The notes under the pieces: generated by a model
Seen by the model: the letters and a program-made list of their open reading frames with translations, nothing else
What the model was told of the DNA's origin: nothing
Database searches by the model: none
NCBI RefSeq assembly: GCF_002843385.1
Contig: NZ_MVDE01000040.1
Span: forward strand, 1 to 47,053
Reading direction: 5' to 3'
DNA length: 47,053 nt
Origin: Labilibaculum manganireducens
Lineage (GTDB): Bacteria; Bacteroidota; Bacteroidia; Bacteroidales; Marinifilaceae
Translations under genes and position numbers: made by a program
In this document: positions 26,375 to 35,312 of the stretch, piece after piece
Layout of the letters: every line of letters starts with the position of its first letter
Numbering within the stretch: position 1 is the stretch's first letter

Positions 26375-27448
26375 ATGGGAGCTTTAAATAAGAAATTATC
26401 GTTTTTAGACAGATATCTTACCGTATGGATATTTGCGGCGATGGCAATTGGTGTTGGAATGGGGTATTTTTTTCCTGCCATGTCTGGATTTTGGAACAAA
26501 TTATCGGTTGGAACCACAAATGTTCCAATTGCCATCGGATTGGTGATCATGATGTATCCACCACTTGCAAAAGTAAAATATGAAGAACTAAAGGATGTTT
26601 TCAAAAACCGGAAGATATTGATTCTCTCTTTAGTACAGAATTGGATCTTGGGACCAACTTTGATGTTTGCTTTGGCTATTATTTTTCTTCAGGATTATCC
26701 GGAATACATGACAGGATTGATATTGATAGGTTTGGCCAGATGTATTGCGATGGTAATTGTCTGGAATGATTTGGCAAAAGGAGACCCTGAATATGCCGCC
26801 GGTTTAGTCGCCTTTAACAGCATCTTTCAGGTATTGTTTTTCTCTGTTTATGCCTATGTGTTCATTACTGTATTGCCTGAATATTTTGGTCTGGAAGGTT
26901 CTGTTGTTGATGTTTCCATGGGAGATATTGCGGAAAGCGTAATGATTTATCTGGGAATTCCATTTTTCGCCGGAATGATTACCCGATACTTTGGAATTAA
27001 AGCAAAAGGCAAGGATTGGTATCAGAAGAAATTTATACCTAAAATAAGTCCTCTTACCTTATTTGCCTTGCTGTTTACCATTTTTGTGATGTTCTCGTTA
27101 AAAGGAGAATACATTGTTCAGCTGCCGTTTGATGTGGTTCGGATTGCAATTCCGCTGGTGATTTATTTTGTGATCATGTTTGTAATTTCCTTTTTTATGG
27201 GAAAGAAATTTAAAGCAGGATATGCCAAAACAGCTAGTTTATCGTTTACAGCAGCCAGTAACAATTTTGAATTGGCCATCGCAGTAGCTATTGCCGTTTT
27301 TGGGATAGATTCGGGTGTTGCATTTGCCGCAGTTATTGGGCCACTGGTTGAGGTGCCGGTATTAATCGCCTTGGTAAATGTTTCGCTGAGATTAAAAGAT
27401 AAGTACTATAAAGGGAAAATAGATGTTGTTAAGTGTGCTGATAATTAA
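26375..27448 (+). CDS. arsB: ACR3-family arsenite efflux transporter
   Basis: A 357-residue inner-membrane carrier with about ten hydrophobic segments. [27 protein letters not shown] at the start, the conserved Cys in [19 protein letters not shown], and [20 protein letters not shown] are hallmark ACR3 sequences. ACR3 expels arsenite, driven by the proton gradient, and completes the detoxification begun by ArsC. The symbol arsB is used loosely for ACR3 genes; acr3 is the stricter name. Translation is probably coupled to arsC. Confidence 0.95.
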   Translation: MGALNKKLSFLDRYLTVWIFAAMAIGVGMGYFFPAMSGFWNKLSVGTTNVPIAIGLVIMMYPPLAKVKYEELKDVFKNRKILILSLVQNWILGPTLMFALAIIFLQDYPEYMTGLILIGLARCIAMVIVWNDLAKGDPEYAAGLVAFNSIFQVLFFSVYAYVFITVLPEYFGLEGSVVDVSMGDIAESVMIYLGIPFFAGMITRYFGIKAKGKDWYQKKFIPKISPLTLFALLFTIFVMFSLKGEYIVQLPFDVVRIAIPLVIYFVIMFVISFFMGKKFKAGYAKTASLSFTAASNNFELAIAVAIAVFGIDSGVAFAAVIGPLVEVPVLIALVNVSLRLKDKYYKGKIDVVKCADN

Positions 27449-27463
27449 CAAAATCTTATCAAT

Positions 27464-27503
27464 AAAAAAAAGTCACGGCTCGTATGGAACCGTGACTTTT
27501 TTT
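27464..27503 (+). terminator. Strong terminator after the arsenic operon
   Basis: GTCACGG and CCGTGAC pair across an 11-nt loop, extended by facing A and T runs, to give a stem of about 14 bp with seven T at the end. The A run on the 5' side would also allow termination on the minus strand. Confidence 0.9.
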
Positions 27504-27516
27504 ATGCTTTGATCAT

Positions 27517-27549
27517 ATTGAATACAATGAGTAATATTCCTTATATTTG
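27517..27549 (+). promoter_or_regulatory. Promoter of the histidine kinase gene
   Basis: TATATTTG at 27542-27549 matches TAnnTTTG. ATTG at 27517-27520 may act as a weak -33 element with a 21-bp spacer. The start codon is at 27569. Confidence 0.5.
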
Positions 27550-27568
27550 AAATACAAAAAACAATTAT

Positions 27569-29113
27569 ATGATTAAACCTGGATTGAAAATCGGCATACT
27601 CCTTACCCTTATATTGGTTTTGCCTTCCTTGTTTTTCTCTGCATACGAGATCAGTAACATCAATCAAAATGAGGCAGTTATTGATTCTGTTTATTCCAGT
27701 CAGTTAGAGTCCATTCTGTTTTCTGTCAATCAGTATTCCGACGATGTTATCAGTGGTTGGGCCAATCAGCTCGATAAAGGAAAATATGGTGTCGAAACAG
27801 AAATAAAATTATTAGTGTCTAAAAATTATTCGATAGATGCTTTTTTTCTGATCGATTCTTTAAAACATCAACTCTTCGCGAAAGAAAAAATTCCTGAAGA
27901 CAGCATCACGATTCTCAAAAGGAATCTGGAAAATGCTTTTACCAATAATGCGGGCAATATTGAAAGATTACAAGAATACATTAAAAGCGGTTATCAGAAA
28001 ATAGAGGTTCTGGACTTTAACAGGAAAGGGAAAAGTCTGTTTGCATTTGCACGAACTGTTGATTCTTTATCCGTGGAAACGGTTCTACTGCTTATAGATA
28101 CCAAGAAGTTTATTAAAGAAAATTTGGGCCCGAAAATTCAGGGAATTGCACAAGATCAGTTTTTTATTTCGGTGATTGATAAAAAGTTAAATGCTGAAAT
28201 TTATTCCAATGTTGTTTTCGATGAAGGCGAAAAGAATATTCAGCAACGCAGACAGATTTGGCTGTTCCCTGCTTACGATTTAGGTATTCAGATGAAAGGA
28301 AATACCATTGAGGATTTGGTGCGGGAAAGAACAAATACCAATATAATTATGCTGATTGTGATGGATCTGATTCTTTTGTTGGGCGCATGGTTTGTTTATC
28401 GGAACATCCGACAACAAATGAAGCTGACCCAATTAAAATCGGATTTCATATCGAATGTATCGCACGAAATAAGAACGCCGTTGGCACTGATAAATATGTA
28501 TTCGGAGACCTTGGAAATGGGACGCCTGCCATCCGAAGAAAAAAAGAAGGAATATTATAAGGTGATTAACACCGAAGCCAACCGTTTGTCGAACATGGTG
28601 AATAATATCCTTAATTTCAGTAAAATTGAAAGCGGTAAACGGGAATACCATTTTAAGGAAGCGGATATTAATGCCGAAATAGAAACAATTCTCGAAAATT
28701 ACGGACAGCACCTTCATAAAAAGGGCTTTGAAATTAAATTTGAAGCTTTTGATGAGTTGCCAAAGCTAATTATTGACAAAGAAGCTGTTTCCGAAGCAAT
28801 TATCAACATGATTGATAATGCCGTGAAATACAGTGGGGAGACCAGGAGGATTGAGATTGCATGCAATACCGACTTGGAGTTTGCCAACATCAATGTGATC
28901 GATTTTGGAATAGGGATTTCTAAAAAAGATCAGCCCTTGATTTTCGATAAATTCTATAGAGTAAGCTCGGGTGATTTAGCAAACAAAGTAAAAGGTTCGG
29001 GAATTGGTTTGAGCATTGTAAGGCACATTATGGATGCGCACAATGGAAGGATAACTGTTCAAAGCTCAAAAGAGAACGGAACTTGTTTTACGCTAAGTTT
29101 TCCTCTGAAATAG
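27569..29113 (+). CDS. Membrane sensor histidine kinase
   Basis: A 514-residue kinase with membrane segments at about 7-27 and 257-279 that bound a periplasmic sensor of some 230 residues without a domain I recognise. The HisKA domain follows with the phosphorylated His299 (SNVSHEIRTPLALI), then a complete HATPase_c: N box INMIDNAVKYSGE, G1 DFGIGIS and G2 KGSGIGLSI. No HAMP domain is obvious. The response-regulator gene starts 30 bp downstream, so they form one two-component system. It follows the arsenic operon but has its own promoter, so a link with arsenic is not implied. The signal is unknown. Confidence 0.93.
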   Translation: MIKPGLKIGILLTLILVLPSLFFSAYEISNINQNEAVIDSVYSSQLESILFSVNQYSDDVISGWANQLDKGKYGVETEIKLLVSKNYSIDAFFLIDSLKHQLFAKEKIPEDSITILKRNLENAFTNNAGNIERLQEYIKSGYQKIEVLDFNRKGKSLFAFARTVDSLSVETVLLLIDTKKFIKENLGPKIQGIAQDQFFISVIDKKLNAEIYSNVVFDEGEKNIQQRRQIWLFPAYDLGIQMKGNTIEDLVRERTNTNIIMLIVMDLILLLGAWFVYRNIRQQMKLTQLKSDFISNVSHEIRTPLALINMYSETLEMGRLPSEEKKKEYYKVINTEANRLSNMVNNILNFSKIESGKREYHFKEADINAEIETILENYGQHLHKKGFEIKFEAFDELPKLIIDKEAVSEAIINMIDNAVKYSGETRRIEIACNTDLEFANINVIDFGIGISKKDQPLIFDKFYRVSSGDLANKVKGSGIGLSIVRHIMDAHNGRITVQSSKENGTCFTLSFPLK

Positions 29114-29143
29114 AAAAACAAAAGAGATATAAAATTATAAAAG

Positions 29144-29830
29144 ATGAAACCAATACTAATTGTGGAAGACGAGCCCGGCATGTTAATGGGACTAAAAGAT
29201 AATCTGGAGTTTGAGGGATATCAGGTGGATGTTGCAGAGGATGGCGAAATTGGACTGGATAAAATCTTGGGAAATGGATATTCTCTGGTACTCTTGGATG
29301 TAATGCTTCCGAAAATTTCTGGATTTGATATTTGTAAGCAAGCTCGCAAAAAGGGAATCTCTACTCCAATAATTTTGCTGACGGCAAGAGGCGAGGAGAT
29401 CGATAAAGTATTGGGATTGGAGTTTGGCGCTGATGATTACATAACCAAACCATTTAGCTTGCGCGAATTATTAGCCCGAATACGTGCAGTGTTAAGGCGT
29501 ACAGAAAACAGGACAGAAGGCAAAGCCGATACTTCAGTTGAGATCGGAAATTTGTCTATCAATTTTTCTTCTTTCGAAGGATTTGTCGATCAGCAGGAAG
29601 TGAAAATGTCGCACAAAGAGGTTGAAATATTGAATTATCTGTGGAACAACAAGAATACGATTGTTAGTCGCGATGATCTTTTGGATCATATCTGGGGAAC
29701 GGAATATCAGCCAACATCCCGAACAATAGATAATTTTATTTTGAAGCTAAGACACAAGATTGAGCAGGATCCAAATCATGCAAAAATAATATTAACCGTG
29801 CATGGTGTTGGCTATCGCTTGGTGGTATAG
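29144..29830 (+). CDS. OmpR/PhoB-family response regulator
   Basis: A 228-residue regulator with a receiver domain (acidic pair at 8-9, phosphoacceptor Asp52 in LLDVMLP, the T-A pair in LLTARGEE, and Lys in YITKPF) and a C-terminal winged helix (about 130-228, ending TVHGVGYRLVV). It is the partner of the kinase encoded just upstream. Target genes are unknown; the long tandem repeat follows immediately, so no downstream gene is close. Confidence 0.95.
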   Translation: MKPILIVEDEPGMLMGLKDNLEFEGYQVDVAEDGEIGLDKILGNGYSLVLLDVMLPKISGFDICKQARKKGISTPIILLTARGEEIDKVLGLEFGADDYITKPFSLRELLARIRAVLRRTENRTEGKADTSVEIGNLSINFSSFEGFVDQQEVKMSHKEVEILNYLWNNKNTIVSRDDLLDHIWGTEYQPTSRTIDNFILKLRHKIEQDPNHAKIILTVHGVGYRLVV

Positions 29831-30480
29831 AAAGTCTGGAAGGGTCTGGAAAGGTCTTGAAAGGTCGAAAGGTCTGGAAAGGTCAAAAAGCTGAAAGTCG
29901 AAAGTCGAAAGGAACAAGTACAAAGTATCAAGAATCAAGTGAAAATATTTATTGCCCCGTGCTTTAGCTCGGGGATTTTAAAGTCAAGTATCATGTTTTA
30001 AGTACAAAGTAACAAGTATAAATTCTCCCTTTTCAGGGGAGATGCCGACAGGCAGAGGGGTGTGCAAAGCAAGAAGTAACAAATACAAAGTATCAAGAAT
30101 CAAGTGAAAATATTTATTGCCCCGTGCTTTAGCTCGGGGATTTTAAAGCCAAGGATCATGTTTCAAGTACAAAGTAACAAGTATAAAATTCTCCCTTTTC
30201 AGGGGAGATGCCGACAGGCAGAGGGGTGTGCAAAGCAAGAAGTAACAAATACAAAGTATCAAGAATCAAGTGAAAATATTTATTGCCCCGTGCTTTAGCT
30301 CGGGGATTTTAAAGCCAAGGATCATGTTTTAAGTACAAAGTAACAAGTATAAAATTCTCCCTTTTCAGGGGAGATGCCGACAGGCAGAGGGGTGTGCAAA
30401 GCAAGAAGTGACAAGTACAAAGTAACAAGAATCAAGTATCAAGTGAAAAAATTCATTGCCTGTGCTTTAGCTCGGGGTTT
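29831..30480. repeat. Tandem repeat of about 165 bp, three full copies plus edges
   Basis: Copies start at about 29941, 30106 and 30272 (at GAAAATATTTATTGCCCCGT), with a partial fourth at 30444, so the period is 165-172 bp. Each unit holds the hairpin CCCCGTGCTTTAGCTCGGGG, a TTCTCCCTTTTCAGGGGAGA hairpin and AAGTA/AACAAGTA-type tracts. The 5' edge (29831-29940) is made of short GGTCTGGAAA and GAAAGTC repeats. Copies differ at only a few positions. Between 30481 and 30768 I see no gene. Confidence 0.9.
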
Positions 30481-30768
30481 AGTTTAAGATTTCCCATTTT
30501 TATGGATTCCGGTAGATTTCTCGGATTCGACAGGGAAAGGGTGTTTGAGAAGTTACTATTGATTTAATCATCAAAACCTTTATCCTTAGTATTTTGAGCT
30601 TTTTACTTAGGTAGGTGACAATTGATGACATCTTATAACCTGGGGGTGACACAAATGATTTTTCAGTAGCCTAATTTTACCAATAGAAAGTTAAGATAGA
30701 TTGAATGGTGGGCGTACGACTCCATTCTCTTTTAAAAACTTAAAATTGATTGGTAACTTAAAATTAGG

Positions 30769-31140
30769 ATGATGAAAACAATAAGAACAGCATTTTTCGC
30801 ATTGGTATGTTTACTGTTAGCTGCAAATTTGGGAATGGCAACAACTCCCGATCAACAAAAAATAGAGAAAGAGAAAAATATTTTACTGGATAAAATCCAC
30901 AAATCAGTATCGCAAACAAATTTTGCAGATATTATTGATCTTGGAGAATCTGAACTAATAGTTTTGCGTTGTACAATAAATGAAAATAACCGGGTTGTGG
31001 TAAGTAAAGTAATTGGTTTTAATGAAGAACTGAAAAAAGCCGTTCGCAAAACAATGGAGGATGCAAAAATTAAGGCGATTCCCGGTCTGGTTGGTGAAGA
31101 ATTAGCCCTTAAGGTTAAATTTAAAATGCTGAGATGGTAG
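30769..31140 (+). CDS. Small secreted protein of unknown function
   Basis: A 123-residue protein with a signal peptide at about 1-25 (ends NLGMA). The mature part of about 98 residues has IVLRCTINENNRVVVSKVIGFNEELKKAVRKTMEDAKIKA followed by ALKVKFKM, which resembles the alpha/beta pattern of TonB C-terminal-like domains, though it lacks an N-terminal anchor and Pro-rich linker. I infer a periplasmic protein. It lies 36 bp before the pair of sugar-binding-domain genes and may be co-transcribed with them. The start might be the second Met. Confidence 0.7.
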   Translation: MMKTIRTAFFALVCLLLAANLGMATTPDQQKIEKEKNILLDKIHKSVSQTNFADIIDLGESELIVLRCTINENNRVVVSKVIGFNEELKKAVRKTMEDAKIKAIPGLVGEELALKVKFKMLRW

Positions 31141-31176
31141 ACCGGAAGTGTTTGTATAAATTAGAGGAGATAAGAA

Positions 31177-32253
31177 ATGAATAGAGTGATCTGTAAAAAC
31201 CAAACTTGGAAGGTAAGTATTCTACTTTTGTTCTTGATTTTTCAGGTGGGTAAGATACAATCTGAGAATCTGAAAAGTTTGGTGAATCTGGAAGGAAACT
31301 GGAAATTTTCAATTGGGGATGACCCTGCAAGAGCCATCCCTGATTATGATGATTCCGATTGGCAAAATGTATTTGTTCCTAACAGTTGGGAGGATAATGG
31401 CTATGAAGATTACAATGGTTTTGCCTGGTATCGTAAAAGTTTTCAAATAAGGGAGGCTTTTAACCGAGAGTACCTTTATTTATACATGGGTTATATCGAT
31501 GATGTGGATGAGGTGTACCTGAACGGGAAACTAATAGGCGCATCGGGTAATTTTCCGCCAAGAATGAGAACAGCATACGATATTCCAAGAATGTATCCTG
31601 TGCCAGCAAATTTGCTTCGTAAAGGAGACGCTAACGTAATTGCAGTGAGAGTCTATGATGGAATTCAAAATGGAGGAATTACACAAGGATCAGTAGGTAT
31701 TTTTATTGATAAAGATCAGGAGAGAATGGATATAGACCTAACGGGCTATTGGGATTTTGAATGCGGAAACTCTGTTGATCAAGGAAATTTAAAGTGTGTA
31801 ACTTATCGAAAAGGAAAAATATTTGTTCCCGGATTTTGGGAAGCCCGGGGTTATAATGATTTAGACGGAAAAGCCAAATATACCAAAGAATTCAACTATC
31901 CGTCGGATTTGAACACTTCAGGAAAAGCTTTAATTCTTGGAGTGATTGATGATGAGGACGAGGTGTATTTAAATGGAGAGAGAATCATATGGATGGGGTA
32001 CAAAAGAGGTAGTAATTGGTATGAGAATGCGTATCATTTGACTTTTAGGGCCTACGAAATTCCAAAGGGCTTACTGAAAAGTAGTGGTGTAAATGTAATA
32101 GAGGTGATGGTTAAAGATTATACCGGGCCAGGTGGAATTTATCGGGGGCCAATCGGCATTGCCGATATCGAACTGGCTGAGGAAATGGTGAAAAGAGAGT
32201 ACAAGGACAACCGTTCGGGTTTTGAAAAGTTTATTGATTATTGGTTTGATTAG
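31177..32253 (+). CDS. Secreted protein with two GH2-like sugar-binding modules, paralogue A
   Basis: A 358-residue protein with a signal peptide at about 1-30. Two consecutive jelly-roll modules follow (about 35-185 and 190-345). Each has the pattern L-G-W-F ... VPG/S-W ... YRKSF ... DDVDEVYLNGKLIG, the signature of the N-terminal sugar-binding domain of family 2 glycoside hydrolases. No catalytic TIM barrel is attached, so this is a binding protein rather than an enzyme. It is followed 101 bp later by a paralogue of the same layout, indicating gene duplication. Surface or periplasmic glycan binding is inferred. Confidence 0.85.
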   Translation: MNRVICKNQTWKVSILLLFLIFQVGKIQSENLKSLVNLEGNWKFSIGDDPARAIPDYDDSDWQNVFVPNSWEDNGYEDYNGFAWYRKSFQIREAFNREYLYLYMGYIDDVDEVYLNGKLIGASGNFPPRMRTAYDIPRMYPVPANLLRKGDANVIAVRVYDGIQNGGITQGSVGIFIDKDQERMDIDLTGYWDFECGNSVDQGNLKCVTYRKGKIFVPGFWEARGYNDLDGKAKYTKEFNYPSDLNTSGKALILGVIDDEDEVYLNGERIIWMGYKRGSNWYENAYHLTFRAYEIPKGLLKSSGVNVIEVMVKDYTGPGGIYRGPIGIADIELAEEMVKREYKDNRSGFEKFIDYWFD

Positions 32254-32353
32254 TTACCGCAATAATTCCTGGGCTGTACTTACAGCCCTAACTGTTTTGT
32301 AAATGTGCAATATAGAAGATATGATAAGAATGGGTGAGCATATAATTCAATGG

Positions 32354-33349
32354 ATGAAGTTTCTTTTTGTAATGCTGTGTGTTTGTGTATTTGGCAGTGA
32401 AATTTCAGCGCAGGATTATCAAAAAGTGGTTGACTTAAACGGTCGTTGGGAATTCTCAATTGGAGACAATTCGAAATGGGCCGATCCTAATTATGATGAC
32501 TCCAACTGGGAACGGGTTGATGTTCCCTCGGCATGGGAGAATCAGGGATTTCATGGTTACGATGGATTTGCATGGTACAGAACCAGTTTTAGCTATTCGG
32601 CTTCGCTAAAAGGTCAGAGTCTGTTTTTGAAGTTGGGAAATATTGATGATGCGGATGAAGTTTTTGTGAATGGAATACGAATCGGACAATCGGGCAGTTT
32701 TCCTCCCCATTATTCTACAGCTTACAATTCGAACCGGGTGTACAATATTCCTTCGGCCTACCTGCGCGAAAAGAATGTGGTAGCCGTTCGTGTTTACGAT
32801 GATTTGGGAGAAGGAGGCATTATCCGTGGTGATATTTCAGTAGTTATCGACCGTAGTGCAATACCTGTTGATATTGATTTACAAGGCAAATGGAAGTTTA
32901 AAACGGGGCGTTATGCGCATGAAGATCTGCAAAATGCATCCAATTGGGATGATATTATTGTTCCCGGATTTTGGGAGAATCAGGGTTATAAAAATTACGA
33001 TGGATATGCCTGTTACGTTCTCGATTTTAATGCCAATGATAAGTTTTTGGCAGAGAGAATGGTTCTTGTTTTGGGCAAAATTGATGATCTCGATCAAGTA
33101 ATTGTAAACGGAGTGTTGGTTGGCCAATCCGGTGAATTTGATCCTTCAACGGTGCAGCATTATTCAAATACTTATCAGCAGCTAAGAGGTTATTATCTGC
33201 CTGTAAATCTGATTAAAAAAGGAGCAAACAGAATTGTTGTGCGTGTTTACGACGCCACACAGGGAGGCGGAATCTATACCGGTTCCATTGGCTTAATTTC
33301 ACAAGATCATTACATCAACTACTGGAACAGTAGAAGAAGACGAAACTAA
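32354..33349 (+). CDS. Secreted protein with two GH2-like sugar-binding modules, paralogue B
   Basis: The start at 32354 (MKFLFVMLCVCVFGSEISAQ) gives a clean signal peptide; an upstream frame start at 32303 would bury it. The 331-residue protein has the same two modules as its neighbour: VDLNGRWEFSIGDNSKWADPNYDDSNWERVDVP ... GNIDDADEVFVNGIRIG and a second set with VPGFWENQGYKNYDG ... GKIDDLDQVIVNGVLVG. The two genes are clearly paralogous but well diverged. No catalytic domain is present. A serine hydrolase gene follows after 137 bp. Confidence 0.85.
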   Translation: MKFLFVMLCVCVFGSEISAQDYQKVVDLNGRWEFSIGDNSKWADPNYDDSNWERVDVPSAWENQGFHGYDGFAWYRTSFSYSASLKGQSLFLKLGNIDDADEVFVNGIRIGQSGSFPPHYSTAYNSNRVYNIPSAYLREKNVVAVRVYDDLGEGGIIRGDISVVIDRSAIPVDIDLQGKWKFKTGRYAHEDLQNASNWDDIIVPGFWENQGYKNYDGYACYVLDFNANDKFLAERMVLVLGKIDDLDQVIVNGVLVGQSGEFDPSTVQHYSNTYQQLRGYYLPVNLIKKGANRIVVRVYDATQGGGIYTGSIGLISQDHYINYWNSRRRRN

Positions 33350-33486
33350 TTATCACCTTTAATTAGAATTTACGTTTGAAGAAGTGAAAGATCTCATGTA
33401 AAAATCAAAAGTCATTTATGTGGAATTAGTAACGAATAACAACAGATAAATGATATGAAGAGCATCGTTCTGAAAAATATGATATT

Positions 33487-34527
33487 ATGACGAAGAAACA
33501 AATAAAAAGAATACTCAGAATTGCATTTATTCTTGCAAGCATATCCTCTTTGTGGTTCGTACCATGGATTTTGGTAAAGGCTTGGATTTTGCCACTGCCT
33601 GACACGGTTCAGGAACAAGTAAATGAAGCCATTGATCATGGATTTGATGGAATGATTGTTTATGTAGATCAAGCCGGGAAGCCACCTGAATTTTATGCCG
33701 CAGGCTGGCATGACCGAAAAAACAAAATTCCTGCCTACCCGCAGGCATTATTCAAGATTGCCAGCATTACCAAACTATATGTCGCAGTTGCTGTTGCTAA
33801 ATTAGTTAAAGCAGGACGTTTGTCCTTGGATAAAACACTCGCTGATTACTTTCCGGAACTTGCGGGAAGAATTGAAAATGCTGATAAAATTACCTTGAGA
33901 ATGATGGTGCAGCATCGAAGTGGCATTCCCAATTTTGTAGACCATCCTGATTATTGGAAAAAACCGCCCAAAAACAGACAGGAAACACTTGAATACGCAC
34001 TGGATTTACCCGCAGACTTTGAACCGGGTGAAGATTATGGTTATTCAAATACCAACTATATGTTGATTGAGGATCTTATTGATAAAGTGCTTGGTTATAG
34101 TCATCAGCAATATATCAAGGAAGAAATTTTGATTCCTCTCAAACTTAACAATACCTTCGGTTCGCTTCATGATGTGGATATAGACGATGTGATGAGTGGC
34201 TATTATGTTGGAGTTGAAGAGGATCTAAAAACAGAATATACAGGTTTAATGCTGGCAACTGCAGAGGATGTGGGTAAATTTTTAAGAGCTTTAAATGATG
34301 GTTCAGTGTTTAATGAAGGGGAACAGGAAATCTATTCCTCCATTTACGTGTACGAACATACAGGTCTGCTTGTTGGCTATCAGAGTATTGCCAAATACTA
34401 CAAAGACATTGATACAGTTGTCATTCAGTTTAATAATACAACCAACTTTGATGGATACGACTGGAATTTAGCGGAAATTGTATACAATCGTATTGTAAAA
34501 ATAGTGAAAAGTAAAAAAAGCTCGTAA
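33487..34527 (+). CDS. Serine hydrolase, class C beta-lactamase/penicillin-binding fold
   Basis: A 346-residue protein with an N-terminal membrane segment or uncleaved signal at about 10-33. The active-site motifs of the beta-lactamase/transpeptidase-like fold are visible: SITK with Ser93 and Lys96, YSN at 186-188, and HTG in EHTGLLVGYQ. This family includes DD-peptidases, esterases and beta-lactamases; the low similarity to AmpC makes an esterase or DD-peptidase role more likely than antibiotic resistance. It should act outside the cytoplasmic membrane. No operon partner is evident. Confidence 0.85.
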   Translation: MTKKQIKRILRIAFILASISSLWFVPWILVKAWILPLPDTVQEQVNEAIDHGFDGMIVYVDQAGKPPEFYAAGWHDRKNKIPAYPQALFKIASITKLYVAVAVAKLVKAGRLSLDKTLADYFPELAGRIENADKITLRMMVQHRSGIPNFVDHPDYWKKPPKNRQETLEYALDLPADFEPGEDYGYSNTNYMLIEDLIDKVLGYSHQQYIKEEILIPLKLNNTFGSLHDVDIDDVMSGYYVGVEEDLKTEYTGLMLATAEDVGKFLRALNDGSVFNEGEQEIYSSIYVYEHTGLLVGYQSIAKYYKDIDTVVIQFNNTTNFDGYDWNLAEIVYNRIVKIVKSKKSS

Positions 34528-34677
34528 TCTATATATCGAAACAATAATCGAAATAGCTGTAAATTCAACGGTAGCAGTCGGCTTTGTTTTTCGTAACATG
34601 AAAGGAAAGTGCCATGCAATCCGCAACGCAGCACTCAATTTACCGTTAGGCAAAATTTTAGCAGATACGAACAATTA

Positions 34678-35259
34678 ATGGAATATTTAATCAGACATAT
34701 TGAAGATTACGCCAAGTTAAGCGAGTATGAAAAAGAAAACATGCTGCTTTTCGTAAAAAAGAGACATTTTGAGAAAAACGAAATAATTTTTACCGAAGGA
34801 AAAATAGCAAATGAAATATACTTTGTAACCAAAGGCTGTGTTCGTTTATTTTATAATGTTGATGGGAAAGACCGGACTGCTTTCTTTTACACCGATGGTC
34901 AATTTATTTGTGCAGGAGAGAGTTATACATACAATGTTCCGGCAAGAGAAAATTATCAGGCAATAGAAAAAACTGAGATTTATGTTTTCGATAAAGCCAA
35001 TATTAAAAAATTATTGGAAGTATCTTCAAAATTTGAGTTAATTGCCCGAATTGCCACTGAAAATGAATTGATAGTCTGTCAACGGATTATTGCATCATTT
35101 GTTACAAAATCGGCCGAAGAAAGGTATATTGAACTTTTGGAGACCAATGGGGAATTATTTCAACGTGTTCCGCAGCAATACATCGCTTCTTTTTTGGGTG
35201 TTTCACCTGAAACGTTAAGCAGGATAAAAAAAAGAGTACTATCTAAAGGAAATTCTTGA
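34678..35259 (+). CDS. Crp/Fnr-family transcriptional regulator
   Basis: A 193-residue regulator; the start at 34678 (MEYLIRHIEDYAKL) is favoured because the upstream extension is low-complexity and unlike the family. The cyclic-nucleotide-binding-like beta-roll covers about 1-120 and the helix-turn-helix about 145-190 (PQQYIASFLGVSPETLSRIKKRV). The recognition helix carries E-T-L-S-R, the E-x-x-S-R pattern that contacts TTGA half-sites in FNR. It has only three Cys and no FNR iron-sulfur motif, so the signal is different. An FNR-like box overlaps its stop codon and precedes the NmrA-like gene, its likely target. Confidence 0.9.
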   Translation: MEYLIRHIEDYAKLSEYEKENMLLFVKKRHFEKNEIIFTEGKIANEIYFVTKGCVRLFYNVDGKDRTAFFYTDGQFICAGESYTYNVPARENYQAIEKTEIYVFDKANIKKLLEVSSKFELIARIATENELIVCQRIIASFVTKSAEERYIELLETNGELFQRVPQQYIASFLGVSPETLSRIKKRVLSKGNS

Positions 35260-35299
35260 CGAATGTCAAGAGCAAAAAAATGCTCATTCTATATTTTTG
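35255..35299 (+). promoter_or_regulatory. FNR-like box and promoter before the NmrA-like gene
   Basis: CTTGACGAATGTCAAG at 35255-35270 is a perfect inverted repeat of TTGAC-N4-GTCAA type. TATTTTTG at 35292-35299 is a good -7 element. The box centre would be near -42 from transcription start, the position of a class II activator site. It overlaps the stop codon of the regulator gene. Confidence 0.6.
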
Positions 35300-35312
35300 A
35301 AAAAAATAAATT

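Noticed and set aside
30104-30298. A 64-codon frame inside the 165-bp repeat
   Set aside because: It spans repeat copies, includes the hairpins as codons and has no resemblance to a protein family.
29831-30480. CRISPR array
   Set aside because: Units are long and contiguous with no unique spacers, and no cas gene is present. The same holds for the 21-bp array.
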